Part shown: in pieces, positions 22,876 to 34,397 of the stretch
Layout: each line of letters starts with the position of its first letter
How positions within the stretch are numbered: position 1 is the stretch's first letter
Assembly: GCA_029204225.1 (NCBI GenBank)
Contig: CM055100.1
Span: 53,237,763 to 53,301,762, forward strand
DNA from: Diphasiastrum complanatum
Taxonomy: Eukaryota; Streptophyta; Lycopodiopsida; Lycopodiales; Lycopodiaceae
Length of the DNA: 64,000 bases
Reading direction: 5' to 3'
Notes under the pieces: model-generated
Database searches by the model: none
What the model was told of the DNA's origin: nothing
What the model saw: the letters and a program-made list of their open reading frames with translations, nothing else
Position numbers and translations under genes: made by a program

Positions 22876-24198
22876 TGTTGGAATTCTAATCTTCTCCTAC
22901 TCATCCCTTCACCCTCCTTCTACTCTCAAAGAATTCTATTGGTCAGAATTATTTTGCAGAATTACACGCAAGTTGAATCAGGTAGAACCGCAAGTCATCG
23001 TCAGATCACAGTCTGACTGAAGGGAACCGTTAAAACATTGTTTACGGAGAAGCACGACTCAAATCGCAAACTGCAAGAAACCGCGAACCGCAAGGGAGTC
23101 GTTAAAACCCGTAGGTTACCATCTACGAGCACTTGTGGAATCCCGTCGACCACCGCAAGTGACCTTCTTACGACCTCCTACGAATGACCAGAGTCAACTC
23201 TCTTCAACCGTTTTTAAACGTAAGCAACCTACTTACAATCATCAATGAAGTCGACCAGCGACGACAATTCATGAGTTCCTACGAAGTCAACTAACAACGA
23301 CTGACCCATCTCATCGTTTAGCTTCGTAAGTTATCACTTACGATTATCAACGAAGGAAGCAAACGATCATCTACAAAGCAAACGATCAACAGCTGATCGA
23401 ACGACCAGTGTTTGTTCAAACGATTGCGGACAGACTACGACCATCACGGCCTACATCTTTGCACTAAGACGCATACGGAGGATACGTTACTCTGTACTTC
23501 TCTCCTTCATGATGCTCCAATAACGGATCTACGGATCTTGTTTAAACAACTGTTAATCATCTTGTAAACTGTAATTACAATAAATCAGAATACTCTATCA
23601 GCTATAAATATGTATCTGAGCAAAGAGAAGGGTGATAGATAGGTGTTGTTGAGTTGAACAATCTGTATGCACAGAGTGATCAAACGACCAAAAGGTCTTA
23701 AGTAACTTGCTCCTTAGAGTTAGTGATTTATACACAAAGAGAGAGAGAGATTTAGCACTATAGCTATTGTTTTGAGTCTGTAATTAGGAGCACGCGCTTG
23801 TCAGCGCTATTGTATTGTGTTCTGATTCTCTTTTATATATACAGATTCGCTACTGTTCAATCCTTACATTCTTGATTGAATGCAACTCTCTTGCACACAA
23901 ACACGGTTATCAGAGACAGAGGATCGCATGACTATCCAAGATGCCTAATGCTTTGCAATCCTTCTGTTACGGTAGTCACAGACTCCTATTCTGATAACCT
24001 TAAAGGATAACAAGCTTTTGATTTTGTTCCCTAGTCAATCCATGTTCCTGAAATCGCAGTTACTATTGTGTTCATTATTTTCTTACTGTTGATAGAGGCA
24101 TCGTTTTACATCGTAATCGCCTCTCGTGTTCTGCTTCTGTCACATCCACTACAATTGTAATCAATCGTAGACCAAGCATTTCACATCATATACCAACA
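22876..24198 (+). repeat. Copia G 3' LTR
   Basis: About 1.32 kb from TGTTGGAATTC to ATACCAACA, giving a 6-base terminal inverted repeat TGTTGG/CCAACA. A TATA-like CTATAAATA lies at 23622-23630 and a short GA run follows at 23740. The 22980-23460 part is richer in CGA/ACGA words than the rest. No partner LTR lies in the window. Confidence 0.75.
23622..23630 (+). promoter_or_regulatory. TATA box in copia G LTR
   Basis: CTATAAATA lies about two thirds into the LTR, where the U3/R boundary of plant LTRs is usually found. Function is inferred from position. Confidence 0.45.
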
Positions 24199-24276
24199 GA
24201 GGAACTCATCCATCTACAAGAAACAACAAAGTACAAAAAGGTAAGTAAATTTGCTCTTCACTCTCCAAACAATATA

Positions 24277-24546
24277 TGAGTCCAAGAATGCCTCTAGGTT
24301 ACTTTCGTTAAAAAACCAAATGCTTCAATGGTTTCAACGCAAGAATGAGAATGAAAATCAATATGTGTTGAGAGTTAAGGACTTGAGTAAGGAGCTTGCT
24401 TATGTAGGATAGCCTATGAAGGAGAATGAGCTTGTACAAATAGCCTTGAATGGGTTAGGGAATGAGTTTTCTAACCTTGTCCAAGTTTATGCCATCATAG
24501 GAAGGTTGCTAAATTTAGATGATTTTCAAAGAGCAGCAAAGAAGAA
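24277..24546 (+). pseudogene. Copia gag fragment
   Basis: Encodes SKNASRLLSLKNQMLQWF, then QYVLRVKDLSKELAYVG, a stop, and NELVQIALNGLGNEFSNLVQ. It is co-linear with the gag of copia D and of the element at 29.6 kb, and covers only their C-terminal third. There are no LTRs next to it. Confidence 0.7.
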
Positions 24547-25254
24547 ATGAAAATCTTCTTTAAACGGATGACAATTTGGAGTTCATTGTTTTGTTATATG
24601 AAGTCAAGATGGTGGCGTTGCAAACTTTGGTTGTATGTGCTTCCTATCAAAGCACGATACCAACATAAAGTCCTCAATCCAAAGATCCTATGTGAAAATT
24701 GTCAACGTTTTCTAGCTAGTTTGAGGCCTAAATTGGCAATTTTTGTACATAGTTTTGGATCTAGCATTTCACATGTGTGAAAGAGGCCTAGATACTTTTA
24801 TTTTAGTATATATTTCATGTTGAAGAAGTCTCAAACTTCAGGACCTTCGAAATGATACCAAAATCATGTTATTTGGACATATAAGCCAAAATTGGCTATT
24901 TTAGGCTACTGGTGCCCTAAATTTGGGTCCTAAGTTCTAGAGAGAGGAGGGAGAGTCATCTCTCTCACCTATATTAGGCTGAAATTTGTGGAGAATAGGT
25001 TGGAGAAACTTATTGTATTGTTGAGAGAGATCAATAGATCATTGTCATAGTTTCTTCCTCCATTGAGAGCATTGCTTTGTGTATTGTCTTCAAGCTTTTG
25101 TGTATGATCTTAAGAGGTTTTCAAAAGTGGTAGGCTATTGTTGTAGGGATGGTACGTTGTTATTTTTGGCTGCCATCAGTACCTTTTATTAGTTTCTTTT
25201 GTCTTTTGAATTCTTTGTCAAGTTCATGTGTATCAAAGGTAGCATTAGGATGCT
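24547..25254. other. Unassigned
   Basis: No gene seen. It includes a CACATGTGTG palindrome like those in nearby copia LTRs (24768-24780), so it may be eroded copia LTR or UTR. Confidence 0.35.
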
Positions 25255-25905
25255 TTGCCATTTCTAGCTTTTGTAGCTTGTTGTGCAAAGATCTTAGCCA
25301 AGTATTTTGGGAGTTTGGATCCATTCAAGATCCACTTTTTAATTCTTATGTTGAAGGAACTATGTATTATTTTCATGGCTTTTAATGTTCGAGATTCTTC
25401 CATTTCTTATGATGCAACTATCAAGAAAGAGATTGCTAACTTTTGTGGTGTGATCATTAAGAGGGAGTCTTGTGAAGGAAAGGGCAACAGAAGAGTGACT
25501 CTTGGGAAGATCCAAGGCATGGATCTTACATCTCTTCATCAACTCAAAGGTTGCTATAATTGTGGTGGAGTGTTCATGCATGATCAAGATGACAAAAGGT
25601 TAGATGAAGCAGACTACATGGAGCAACTCAAGTGGCAATTTCTTCAAGGCAAGAAAGATCTCATTGATGAGCTCATTGAGGTTTGGTTTGAACTCAAATT
25701 GGCTGGTTTGATTAGGTTTGATACTCAATTTCATCTACTCTTCTTCATGTTGGATAGAATTGTAGAAATCCATCTTTTGGTTTATGATGGTGACATTGTT
25801 TCCACTAGCTATACCACTTTTCTACCACAACAGTGCTTTCTAATTCTTACCCCCCTTAAGTCTTCAAACCCGATATCTACTATAATCCATAAAGGATTTC
25901 TATAA
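25255..25905 (+). CDS. Unidentified ORF, up to 216 codons
   Basis: I do not recognise this frame. The open stretch begins on ATG at 25255; a second ATG at 25378 (MAFNVRDSSISYD) may be a better start. The predicted protein has a hydrophobic N-terminal stretch if the first ATG is used, then a mixed region with one CYNCGG motif and an acidic segment DQDDKRLDEADYMEQLKW. There is no conserved domain I can name, no splice-site support and no neighbour gene. It lies between copia remnants and could be an accessory ORF of one, a host gene scrap or chance. Confidence 0.25.
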   Translation: MPFLAFVACCAKILAKYFGSLDPFKIHFLILMLKELCIIFMAFNVRDSSISYDATIKKEIANFCGVIIKRESCEGKGNRRVTLGKIQGMDLTSLHQLKGCYNCGGVFMHDQDDKRLDEADYMEQLKWQFLQGKKDLIDELIEVWFELKLAGLIRFDTQFHLLFFMLDRIVEIHLLVYDGDIVSTSYTTFLPQQCFLILTPLKSSNPISTIIHKGFL

Positions 25906-27076
25906 TATCCAAATATCCTATCGTTTCTGATTCTTAAAACAAGTCCGTCATCTATAACAGATTCCTCCTGGAATCTTACGATAGATGTTTTCCATTGATA
26001 ACTCTCTATTCTTCTTACTTCTCCCCGTTTAAGAGGAAACAACATAAGTTTCCAAGGGGTGCATATCGGTCTAGATTTGCTCTGGGAAAAGTTTCAAAGA
26101 AAAGATCCAAGAAAATCTTGAAAGCCAAAGAAGTGTTGCATCATTGTAAGCAAATACCAATGATGTCCCAACACAATGACTTAACAAAAGGTCTTCTTTA
26201 TTACCAAGCTTGAGAATTGACCCGTAAATCAGAAAATGATTACTTGAATATTCAAGTAGAGAAAACAATTTTAGAAAACAGTTCCATTAACCATTTCTGT
26301 GACATCGTCCATGGTCAACGGGTAATCAAAATCACCTTTCAAGGAATCACAAAAAATTGAGTTAATTACTGTGTTAAGAAATTCACCAATATATCTTTTA
26401 AAAAGAAATAGCTTAACGAGTTTCCGGTTTTGTAAATTTGAGATATCCAAAAAGGGGTCATGACCAATATCCCAAATTTCCAACAAAACACCCATTTTAT
26501 GACCGATAGTATTTGGCATCATTATTAATTTGAAGAAGAAACTCTCATTTTTCAGCCCAAGATGTTCATTTATATCAAAAACAAAGCTTAGAGCTTGAAG
26601 ACAACCTTTATTGAGCTCTCAATACACTTGAAAACTTGGGTGATTATACTCACTCCACACATCAAGAACTTGAAAATTATGTTGTTCTTATTCATGTATC
26701 AATCATTGATCCATGATAGTCTCATCAAGCTAAGTTGTGAGAAAGAGTGTTGCAATTCACAAATCTAACTTCACTAGTTTGATGTATTTTTGTCTTCTAC
26801 CACAATGAAGTGGCTTTGACATGTGGATAGATGGCTAGAAAATGTGTATTTAATGCATATTCCTCATTTGAGATCTTGAGGCATCATTTGATATGAGTAA
26901 AAATGGCTATTTTCCATTGGAGAGAATATAGAACCAAAAATAGCAATTTTTGTCTAGTACAGGGATCTCTTCCACGTGAAGGCTAAAGTTAGGACTAATT
27001 GGCCATATTAGGTTATTGATCTCAGGTTTCAGTCCGAAATGTTTGCGAACAAACTCCAGACCCAAGATTCAAGGTA
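25906..27076. other. No gene recognised
   Basis: Only short frames without motifs on either strand. Confidence 0.45.
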
Positions 27077-27082
27077 CGTATA

Positions 27083-27355
27083 GTTAGAATTAAAGTAGAA
27101 TCATTGTGCTAATGTACTGTGGGTCCTATCAGTTGATAAGGATCAGTTGGCCTCGCCACGAGGCAAGTCGACGGGACACGTGTCCCGCCAACGGCAACCT
27201 GGGTCTTGCATGGGTTGCCTGAGTGAACAACTATATGTACAGTGTAATTTCATTTTGAGAAATATAGTTGCTATGTGAGCTTGTTGTGGAGAGTGTTTTC
27301 TGTCTGTGTTACTGAGTAGCATGATCTGTGTTTCTGTGCAAAGCAAATTCTAAGT
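27083..27355 (+). repeat. E1 5' LTR
   Basis: Begins GTTAGAATT and ends AATTCTAAGT, with a TTAGAATT/AATTCTAA inverted repeat at its ends. It is co-linear with 31970-32241. Confidence 0.9.
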
Positions 27356-27368
27356 TGGTATAAGAGCC
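27356..27368 (+). other. E1 primer-binding site
   Basis: TGGTATAAGAGCC follows the 5' LTR. It differs at one position (A for C) from the TGGTATCAGAGCC complement of initiator-Met tRNA. Confidence 0.75.
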
Positions 27369-27894
27369 ATACAGGGAGTGTACACAATACAGTGTCGCCG
27401 TTGAAGAGAGCTTCGGAAGAAGAAAAGTCTTCTGAGAGTTCGGGGTTTACGACGGGCTGGAGACGGAAAGTGAAGCACTGGTGTATGATTTCTAGCATAC
27501 AGAGGTTTGCTAGGTGTGAAACCGTGCGAGGAATCACAGACAAGGCCTATCAATTGGAGAAACGGAATTCTAAAAATTCCGTAAAGTAGTTGCTTGGTGT
27601 TTGCAATCCTTGTGCATCCGAACGGACACTGTTTGATGAATGGTCTGAAGTATCAGATCCGTTGCTATAGGGTGACCTCAGAGCAAGAGGATTTGCTTGT
27701 TGAAGAGCTGTACAAAGGCTACTAAGTGCCAAGAATGGTGCAGAAACTCTGGTTTAGGGTTTACAGATGATAAATCGTGGATTTCTCTCTATATTCAACA
27801 GATTTTGCAGCTGTAAAGAGCCAGTGGAGGGTGCCCCAGCAGCACATAGCAGATGTGAGAGAGCCATAACTAGCCAATACAAAGTTGTACAGGT

Positions 27895-28200
27895 TGAATG
27901 CAACAATCAAGGGACAAAATGGACTCGTATCGTCCATTCCATCGCAAACTGAGTTGTGGCATAAGAGGCTTGGTCACTTGAACTTGGGAAGCCTCAGTTT
28001 GATGAGAAAATTGGAGATGGTAACAGGATTGCCTACCATAGAAGACTACTTGAAATCGATGTGCAAATCATGTGTATATGAGAAGCAGCATTGAGAGAAG
28101 TTCAATAAATGTGGTATTGCAAGAGCAAAGAACATCCTGGATTTAATCCACACAGATTTATGCGGGCCTATGAGGACTGTGAAGAATTGAAAAAGATTAT
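27895..28200 (+). pseudogene. E1 GAG-pre-integrase and integrase start
   Basis: ELWHKRLGHLNLGSLSLM supplies the HxxxH part and CKSCVYEKQH the CxxC part of the zinc motif. DLIHTDLCGPMRT is the start of the integrase core with its first catalytic Asp. The frame is cut at about 28204 by the LTR of the inner element. Confidence 0.85.
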
Positions 28201-28203
28201 CTA

Positions 28204-28916
28204 TGTTAGATATAGGGGTCTTATGTTTTTTTACATCAAGCATCTAGGTGTAGGATGTTGATAGGAATAAATTTGGCATAGATGACAAATTATGCATTTC
28301 CACTTGTAATGCCACTATTGAGCCAAAATAGAGTAAGAGACTAAACAGGTGCCAATTAGAGTGTAGACAAGTGTAAAGCTTTTGTTTGATTAATTCCAAG
28401 AGGTCCAATAGGATTTAGAGGTGGAACCTTGTGAGGTTCAATAGAAAATTGAGGTGTGCTTGAATATAGTCCAATAGAATTAAGAGATGCACGGATCAAT
28501 GATCCAATAGGATCAAGAGGTGACAAAATATGGTCCAATCATAGTTAAACATAGTGGTAGCTCGTGGACCTACTAGTATCATTGTACTCCTCACTTTGAA
28601 TCTTATTGATTTGGTGATTTCATGGATTTTGTGAGTTATTGGATTTCTAGCTTTTCTCTCTCTACCCGAGAGCTCATGATGCATTTTCTCTCTCTACCCA
28701 AGGAGAGCAGCTTGTTTTTACTTAGATTATTTTTTGAATACTTCCCACATGCGTGAGTGAAAGTTGGAAGTGATTGAATGCATGTAGTAGTGTGTTTTTG
28801 CCAGAGGATCTAAGATTGATCTTGAATCTCAATCTAGTCTTGATCTTGGTGCATCTACACATCTTAGGAGATCACAAGTACATGTAGTGGACAGTCCACA
28901 CGTGTGAAATTCAACA
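28204..28916 (+). repeat. E2 5' LTR
   Basis: TGTTAGATATAG to AATTCAACA, 713 bp. Compared with 60233-60829 it has an extra ~90 bases around 28265-28355. CACACGTGTG is at 28897-28906, just before its end. Confidence 0.85.
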
Positions 28917-28929
28917 TGGTATCAGAGCC
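28917..28929 (+). other. E2 primer-binding site
   Basis: TGGTATCAGAGCC directly abuts the LTR end and is the exact copia-type complement of the initiator-Met tRNA 3' end. Confidence 0.88.
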
Positions 28930-29640
28930 TACCTAAGGTTACCATGCATTTTGATCTATCTAAGTGAAAAAAATTTCATCAACCTTGAGCTAAAAGTTGT
29001 CAAGGCCCATTTTCCTAGCTATCTTGTTCAATCTTGGATCAAAAGAGATCAAAATGACATTGATTGGATCTGATCTGGTACTGTACGGAATCAGGTGCTC
29101 AGACACGTGTGATGAACATCCAATTTCAGTTTGGAAGTCCTCTCTGTTTTGAAGCTATTATTGTCTAGTTTCTGATGCAATCAGTTTCATTCCATTTGAT
29201 TGTGCCAATCAAAAGTTATAAGCTTTTGAAGAGGGTTAGGTAGGGCACCTAGACCTGGGTGGTCACATTTGGTTTGGTCAAGAGGTTGCTTGGTTGATCG
29301 AAAATCACAGTTGTATGCTTACCAATCTCATCTATATGTGATCTAGGCACTATTTTGAGATCTTAGCCATTTTGTTTCATGCAATATCATTGTATTTGAG
29401 TCAAATTTGGTTTCTTAGTATATTTCACACGTGCGAAGAGTACTAGATCCTAACTTTGCCTATACTCCATTATTTGATGTGAAATAGATCTTGTTTTAGA
29501 GAGATTTGAGTAGCTAGTGAGAATCAATTCACAAATAATTGCAAGATCTTTCATAGGAGGAGATAGTACTCAATTATTGGATCCTATTGAGAGTGTGTAG
29601 CAACATTTATTGTTCATCATTTGAGTTTTCTTCACTTCAA

Positions 29641-30138
29641 ATGTCTTCAATGGGTTCATACTTGTTGGAACCAAGTGAAAGATTGACCACTTCAAATTAT
29701 TCAATTTGGAAAATGAGGATGGAGTCCATCTTGATCCTTCAAGATGTGATGGACATAGTTCTTGGCCTTGAAGAAGAACCACAAGTTCTTCAAGAGGTTC
29801 AAAAATACAAAAAAAGAGAGCTAGGATGGCTCTCCACTACATTAAGATGGATGTCTCTAATGAGATACTGAGGGAGATAGGTACTTGTACATCAGTCAAA
29901 GAAGGTTGGGATTGTCTCAAGGCTATCTATGAGGCTAAGAATACCTCTAGGCCTTCTCACTCTTAGGAATCAAATCTTTCAAAGTAGCCAAAAGAGTGAT
30001 GAGAGAGCATCTAGTTATGTTTTGAGAGTAAAAGATATTCATAGAGAGTTTGCTTGCATTGGTGATTCCATCAATCAAAATGAGCTAGTTCAAGTCATTC
30101 TCAATGAGGTAAAGAAAAACCTTTTGGTGCAAGAATGA
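29641..30138 (+). pseudogene. E2 gag (partial)
   Basis: Starts at ATG 29641 with LLEPSERLTTSNYSIWKMRM and VLGLEEEPQ. A frameshift near 29822 leads into KMDVSNEILREIGTCTS and AIYEAKNTS, then a stop, then SSYVLRVKDIHREF and NELVQVILNEV. It is collinear with copia D gag. The zinc knuckle and everything downstream are missing. Confidence 0.82.
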
Positions 30139-31214
30139 TTGAGATTGTAGGTGACAAACGCGAGGAGAAGGATGTACCGTGGGATACATTTTTACCAAGA
30201 AGCCGATCACCTGACAGGAAGCTCCCTAAGTGGTTTGAGAGATTGTTGGAGAGTCGCGACATGGATGACTTTCCAGGATCATCTAGCCGGGGAGAGCTAC
30301 GAATATCAACAAGAGAGAAGACACAACCTGAAAGGTATGAAACAAATTATGCTCTCTTATCTAGCATTATTCAAAGCAAAGAACCTTCGACTTATGGTGA
30401 AGCGAAGGATGATGACATTTGGGTCAAGGCCATGGGAGAGGAGATGTAGTCAATTGTTAAGCATAGCACATGGGACTTAGTAGAACCACCAGTTGGCAAG
30501 AAACCCATTGGTTGCAAATGGGTATACAAGACTAAGTACCATGCAAATGGAAGTATAACAAAGCACAAGGCAAGATTGGTGATCAAAGGGTATGCACAAA
30601 GTAAAGGCATCGACTATGAGGAGACCTTTGCGCCAGTATGTAAGTGGAATACTCTACGTCTACTTGTTGCTTTAGCTTCACATTTTAGTTGGCCTTTGCA
30701 TCAGATGGATGTGAAATCTGCTTTTCTAAATGGTGAGTTAGAAGAAGACGTGTTCATGAATCAACCTGAAGGCTTTGTAGCGAAGGGACATGAAAATAAA
30801 GTATGTCGCTTGAAGAAAGTGCTTTACGGTCTTAAACAGGCACCACGTGCGTGGTATAGCAGGATTGATGCCTACTTTCATTCAATGGGAATGGTGAGAA
30901 CACATTCTGATCCAAATCTATATGTCTTATGCTTTGATGGTAGGGTTGCTTTGATTGCTCTTTATGTTGATGACTTGATTATTACGGAAAATAATCAAGA
31001 GATGATAGATATGATCAAGAAAGATCTCATGGAACAATTCGAGATGACAGATCTCAACCTGATGCATAATAGCCTTGGAGTAGAGGTGTGGCTAAAGAGA
31101 CACGAAGTGAGTTTAACACAACTGAAGTATGTCAAAGAGTTACTGCACAGGTTTAGGTTGCAGGATTGCAAACCAGTGAATACTCCTATTGAACCAAGTA
31201 AAAAAGCTTTCTAA
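30135..31214 (+). pseudogene. E1 reverse transcriptase
   Basis: The linker (30135-30449) ends at a TAG. From there through 31214 the RT blocks are well kept: GCKWVYKTKYHANGSI, HKARLVIKGYAQSKGIDYEE, LHQMDVKSAFLNGELEE, VLYGLKQAPRAWYSRI and IALYVDDLIIT with the canonical YVDD. A TAA at about 31213 separates it from RNase H. It is the best preserved RT in the window. Confidence 0.92.
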
Positions 31215-31269
31215 GCTTGATGAGTCATAATCATTTGATGCTACACTGTATAGGCAGTTAGTAGGGAGC

Positions 31270-31914
31270 TTGATTTACCTTACCACGACTAGACCAGATA
31301 TATGTTATGATGTTGTTGGCATTGCAAGTCAGTTTATGGCAGCACCTACGGAAACGCATTGGAAGGCAGCTAAACACATTTTGCATTATGTGAAAGGCAC
31401 TTCAAAGTATGGCTTGATTTACAGGAAGCATGATGGCTTACCTGAGTTGTGTGACTATGTGAATGCGAATTGGGGAGGTGACTATGATGATCGCAAATCC
31501 ACCACAGGGTATGTATTCCAGTTTTGTGGTAGTTACTTTTCCTGGTCTAGTAAGAAGCAAAGTACAATTGCTCTATCCACCACAGAAGCAGAGAATAAGA
31601 CAATGTGTAGTGCAGCACAAGAAGCTATATGGTTGAGACAAATCTTGGAAGAAGTTGGCATGAAGCAAAAATATCCCACGACATTACATAGCGACAGTCA
31701 GAGTAGCATTCAGCTAGCAAAGAATCCAGTGTTCCATGCGAAAACTAAACACATTGAGATTCAGTATCACTTTATACGTGAGAGGCTGCTGAGTCGTGAA
31801 ATTCATGTTCATTGTAGCACAGAAGAACAACTAGTTGATATTTTCACTAAGCCACTTGTTGGAAAAAAGTTTGATAAGTTTACATCAAAACTTTCTGTAC
31901 TTAAAGTTTGTTGA
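31270..31914 (+). pseudogene. E1 RNase H
   Basis: An open 214-codon frame. It has TRPDICYDVVGIASQFM, KHILHYVKGTSKYGLIY, RKSTTGYVFQF, SSKKQSTIALSTTEAE, LHSDSQSSIQLAKNP and a KTKHIEIQYHFIRE end. The position that is normally D in (S/C)DADWAG reads N here (VNANWGG), and the Y of TEAEY is N. At least one catalytic residue is therefore replaced. A polypurine tract (AAGGGAAAGA, 31960-31969) and the LTR follow. Confidence 0.9.
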
Positions 31915-31969
31915 CTTTAAAGCTATGTATATGACTGCATAAAAAGTAGACTCTACTTTAAGGGAAAGA

Positions 31970-32241
31970 GTTAGAATTAAAGTAGAATCACTGTGCTACT
32001 GTACTGTGGGTCCTATCAGTTGATAAGGATTAGTTGGCCTCGCCACGAGGCAAGTCGACGGGACACGCGTCCCGCCAACGACAATCTGAGTCATGCATGG
32101 GTGCCTGAGTGAACAACTATATGTACAGTGTAATTTCATTTTGAGAAATACAGTTGCTATGTGAGCTTGCTGTGGAAAGTGTTTTCTGTCTGTGTTACTG
32201 TGTAGCATGATCTATGTTCCTGTGCAAAGCAAATTCTAAGT
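31970..32241 (+). repeat. E1 3' LTR
   Basis: Partner of the 5' LTR, preceded by a polypurine tract and followed by the CGTATA target duplication. Confidence 0.9.
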
Positions 32242-32247
32242 CGTATA

Positions 32248-33815
32248 TATAAAGATCTATGTAAATCTTGATGAAATTTGATGTAAAAATCAAGATTTTG
32301 AGCTTTTCGATATATTGCCTCTTTGTGACAAGTTTAGCTTCATTGTATTGTCAATCTTTGATGTGTAATAGCTTGTTTTGAAATGTTTACCGGTCTTGAA
32401 AGGTCGCTGCACCTTCAAACGTCAGTTTTGATCAAAATCTATGTGCCAATGTGAAGTACTTTTCAAGATAAGCTTAAATTGTAATCTAGACTTGATTTCA
32501 AGTACTAGTATGCATTCAATTTGATGCTTTGTGCAAACTCCATCACTTTATGATTTGCACTCATTTTATTAACTTATGTATTGGGGCACACCTAATAATG
32601 CAAAATGTACTTTTCACTATCTTTTGGATTAACCTCTTATTAGTTGTACAAAACATAACCATTAAAGAACATACACAACGAATACAAAGAGACAAGTTTA
32701 CATATATCATCATATATATCAACTCTTATGGGCACAACCTAGAGAGCAACAAAGTAACAAAAAACAAAGAGTTACTGAGAAGATATTCAATGTCAAAATT
32801 ATGGGTTGTTCACATTGGCAAGACACAATTAAGTGGTTATACGATTATCAATCTATGATGATTTTCTTAGAGTATAAACATTGCAAAATGCTTATCCATT
32901 CCAGTAGCAGCATCGATATCAGTTTTCCCCATAATAAGCCGAAAAGTATCTGCTTTGAAAAAGGCAATTGACTGTTTCTCACTATCTTGTAGAGAAAAAA
33001 AGTTCACATGCCTGCACTTATGTTTGTTACCTGTAAACTAGCTGCAGTCACAAGCACCTACAAATTTTTCAAATTCAGAGATACTACGTGGCTCTTGAGA
33101 AAAACCGCTACCTGTGTACATGTAATGCAAAGTCCGAGGTCAGAGGAAATCAGCTACCAGGTCTGAAAAATGATCGTGCAACCTAGGTTGAATCACAGCT
33201 CAAGTAAAACTTGCCAGTAAAGTATCATCTCTTTCTGTGGATCTCACCTTTTCTTTTGAAGTACTAGTATGGAGCATGTAATATAAACGTAGTAGTATGG
33301 AGCATGCATGTATCTAAAACATTTTTTGATAGAGATACACCTGAACCGTTCGAAAATTGTAGTTTGTATGGCATTTCCCACTACAGGATATTCAAAAGTA
33401 ATGACTTCCAAAATGAACTGAACCTAACCTGCAAAAGTTACTTGAGAAAGGTCACTAGAAAACGATCACTACTACATTCATCAGAAAAAGGACAATGATT
33501 GGGTTTTCTTTGTGGCCCGTGATCCAGGATCAAAGCATATTCACACGCAAAGAACTATAGACCACCATGTACCGGTTAGCTAAATCGGTAATAATCAATA
33601 GTGAACTTGCTGTACATTACAACATAGCAAAGTGGTGTACCCATGTAAAGTCCCTAGCTTTCGGAAGAATGACTACCTAGCTCCGACTTCCGAGCTTCCG
33701 GATAAGTTCCAACTTCTAACTCCTCTTCCAGTCTCATACGTATCATGATACTGACAAAATAGATGTTGGAGGCAGTATTGCATTGAAAACAGGAGTTATG
33801 AAACCAAAAGGCTTT
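32248..33815. other. DDB1 3' flank
   Basis: The DDB1 3' UTR must lie in the right part of this stretch (just below 33816), but no clear poly(A) signal could be fixed. No other gene is seen. Confidence 0.4.
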
Positions 33816-34397
33816 TCAATGCAATCTTGTCATTTCCTCTACTCTCTTACAAAGCTCTTCAACAGAAACTTCCATTGAGGATGCTATTTCTTCCATTCTA
33901 TTTCTGTTTAAATCAAGAAACGACTCTATGAGGTCTCCATCAAGAAAATTCTTTGCATCAACAGTTTTTCGTTCATTGCTAAATGATCTCCACTGTTCGT
34001 GGCTCAAGCCACCAACCCCTTTTATGACTTTAACAAGATTATGTTGCAATTTTTGCAGGAAAACAAACTGTTCATGTGGAAGTGATGCTATCACTCCAAT
34101 GACGCCGTTTACAGTTCCAAATATAACAGTTGGAATCTGGCTTGCCTCACTGTCAGGTAAACACATGACTAGTGAACCATGCCTAAATCGATTAACAAAC
34201 TCCCCTAAATGATATTCCCCAACAACTTCAAGCCTTCCCCTTTCTTCATCAGTTGCTGCATCACTGTTCTTCCTGACTGTGAACAGGTTAAAGCTGTTCT
34301 CAGCTCCAAGATAGATATCATCATCAAGAATTTCAACTGCTGTCATCCAATTTGCATTGTAATCTCGAGCTCGCTCTTCTATTGCACCTTCTTCAGG
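33816..34397 (-). CDS. DDB1: DDB1 last exon
   Basis: 193 codons and a stop. Starts [18 protein letters not shown] after a TTCAG acceptor and ends [14 protein letters not shown]. Includes the C-terminal helical domain with [11 protein letters not shown] and [11 protein letters not shown]. The open frame extends upstream to an ATG at 34415, but that part is intron. Confidence 0.97.
   Translation of the reverse strand, partial: PEEGAIEERARDYNANWMTAVEILDDDIYLGAENSFNLFTVRKNSDAATDEERGRLEVVGEYHLGEFVNRFRHGSLVMCLPDSEASQIPTVIFGTVNGVIGVIASLPHEQFVFLQKLQHNLVKVIKGVGGLSHEQWRSFSNERKTVDAKNFLDGDLIESFLDLNRNRMEEIASSMEVSVEELCKRVEEMTRLH

Larger units (their letters stand above)
21330..24198 (+). mobile_element. 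Copia G: RT/RNase H and 1.3-kb 3' LTR
   Basis: A 5'-truncated copia. RT begins near 21340, RNase H runs to about 22850, a purine tract AAGCTTAAGGGCGAG follows, and an LTR with TGTTGG...CCAACA ends closes it at 24198. Gag, protease and integrase are absent or replaced by copia F. Confidence 0.8.
28204..30130 (+). mobile_element. Copia E2, truncated, nested in E1
   Basis: A copia 5' LTR, PBS, leader and N-terminal two thirds of gag, inserted in the integrase of E1. No 3' LTR or pol of this element follows; E1 sequence resumes at about 30135. The same LTR and leader occur on the minus strand at 60050-60829. The element lost its 3' part after insertion, together with part of E1. Confidence 0.8.
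27083..32241 (+). mobile_element. Ty1/copia element E1 with both LTRs and TSD
   Basis: LTRs of about 272 bp bound a plus-strand copia. CGTATA flanks both sides (27077-27082 and 32242-32247), a target-site duplication of 5-6 bp. The LTRs differ at roughly 14 substitutions and one indel, so the insertion is old. Inside, a second copia (28204 to about 30130) has replaced the integrase core and nearby sequence. RT and RNase H follow. Confidence 0.92.
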
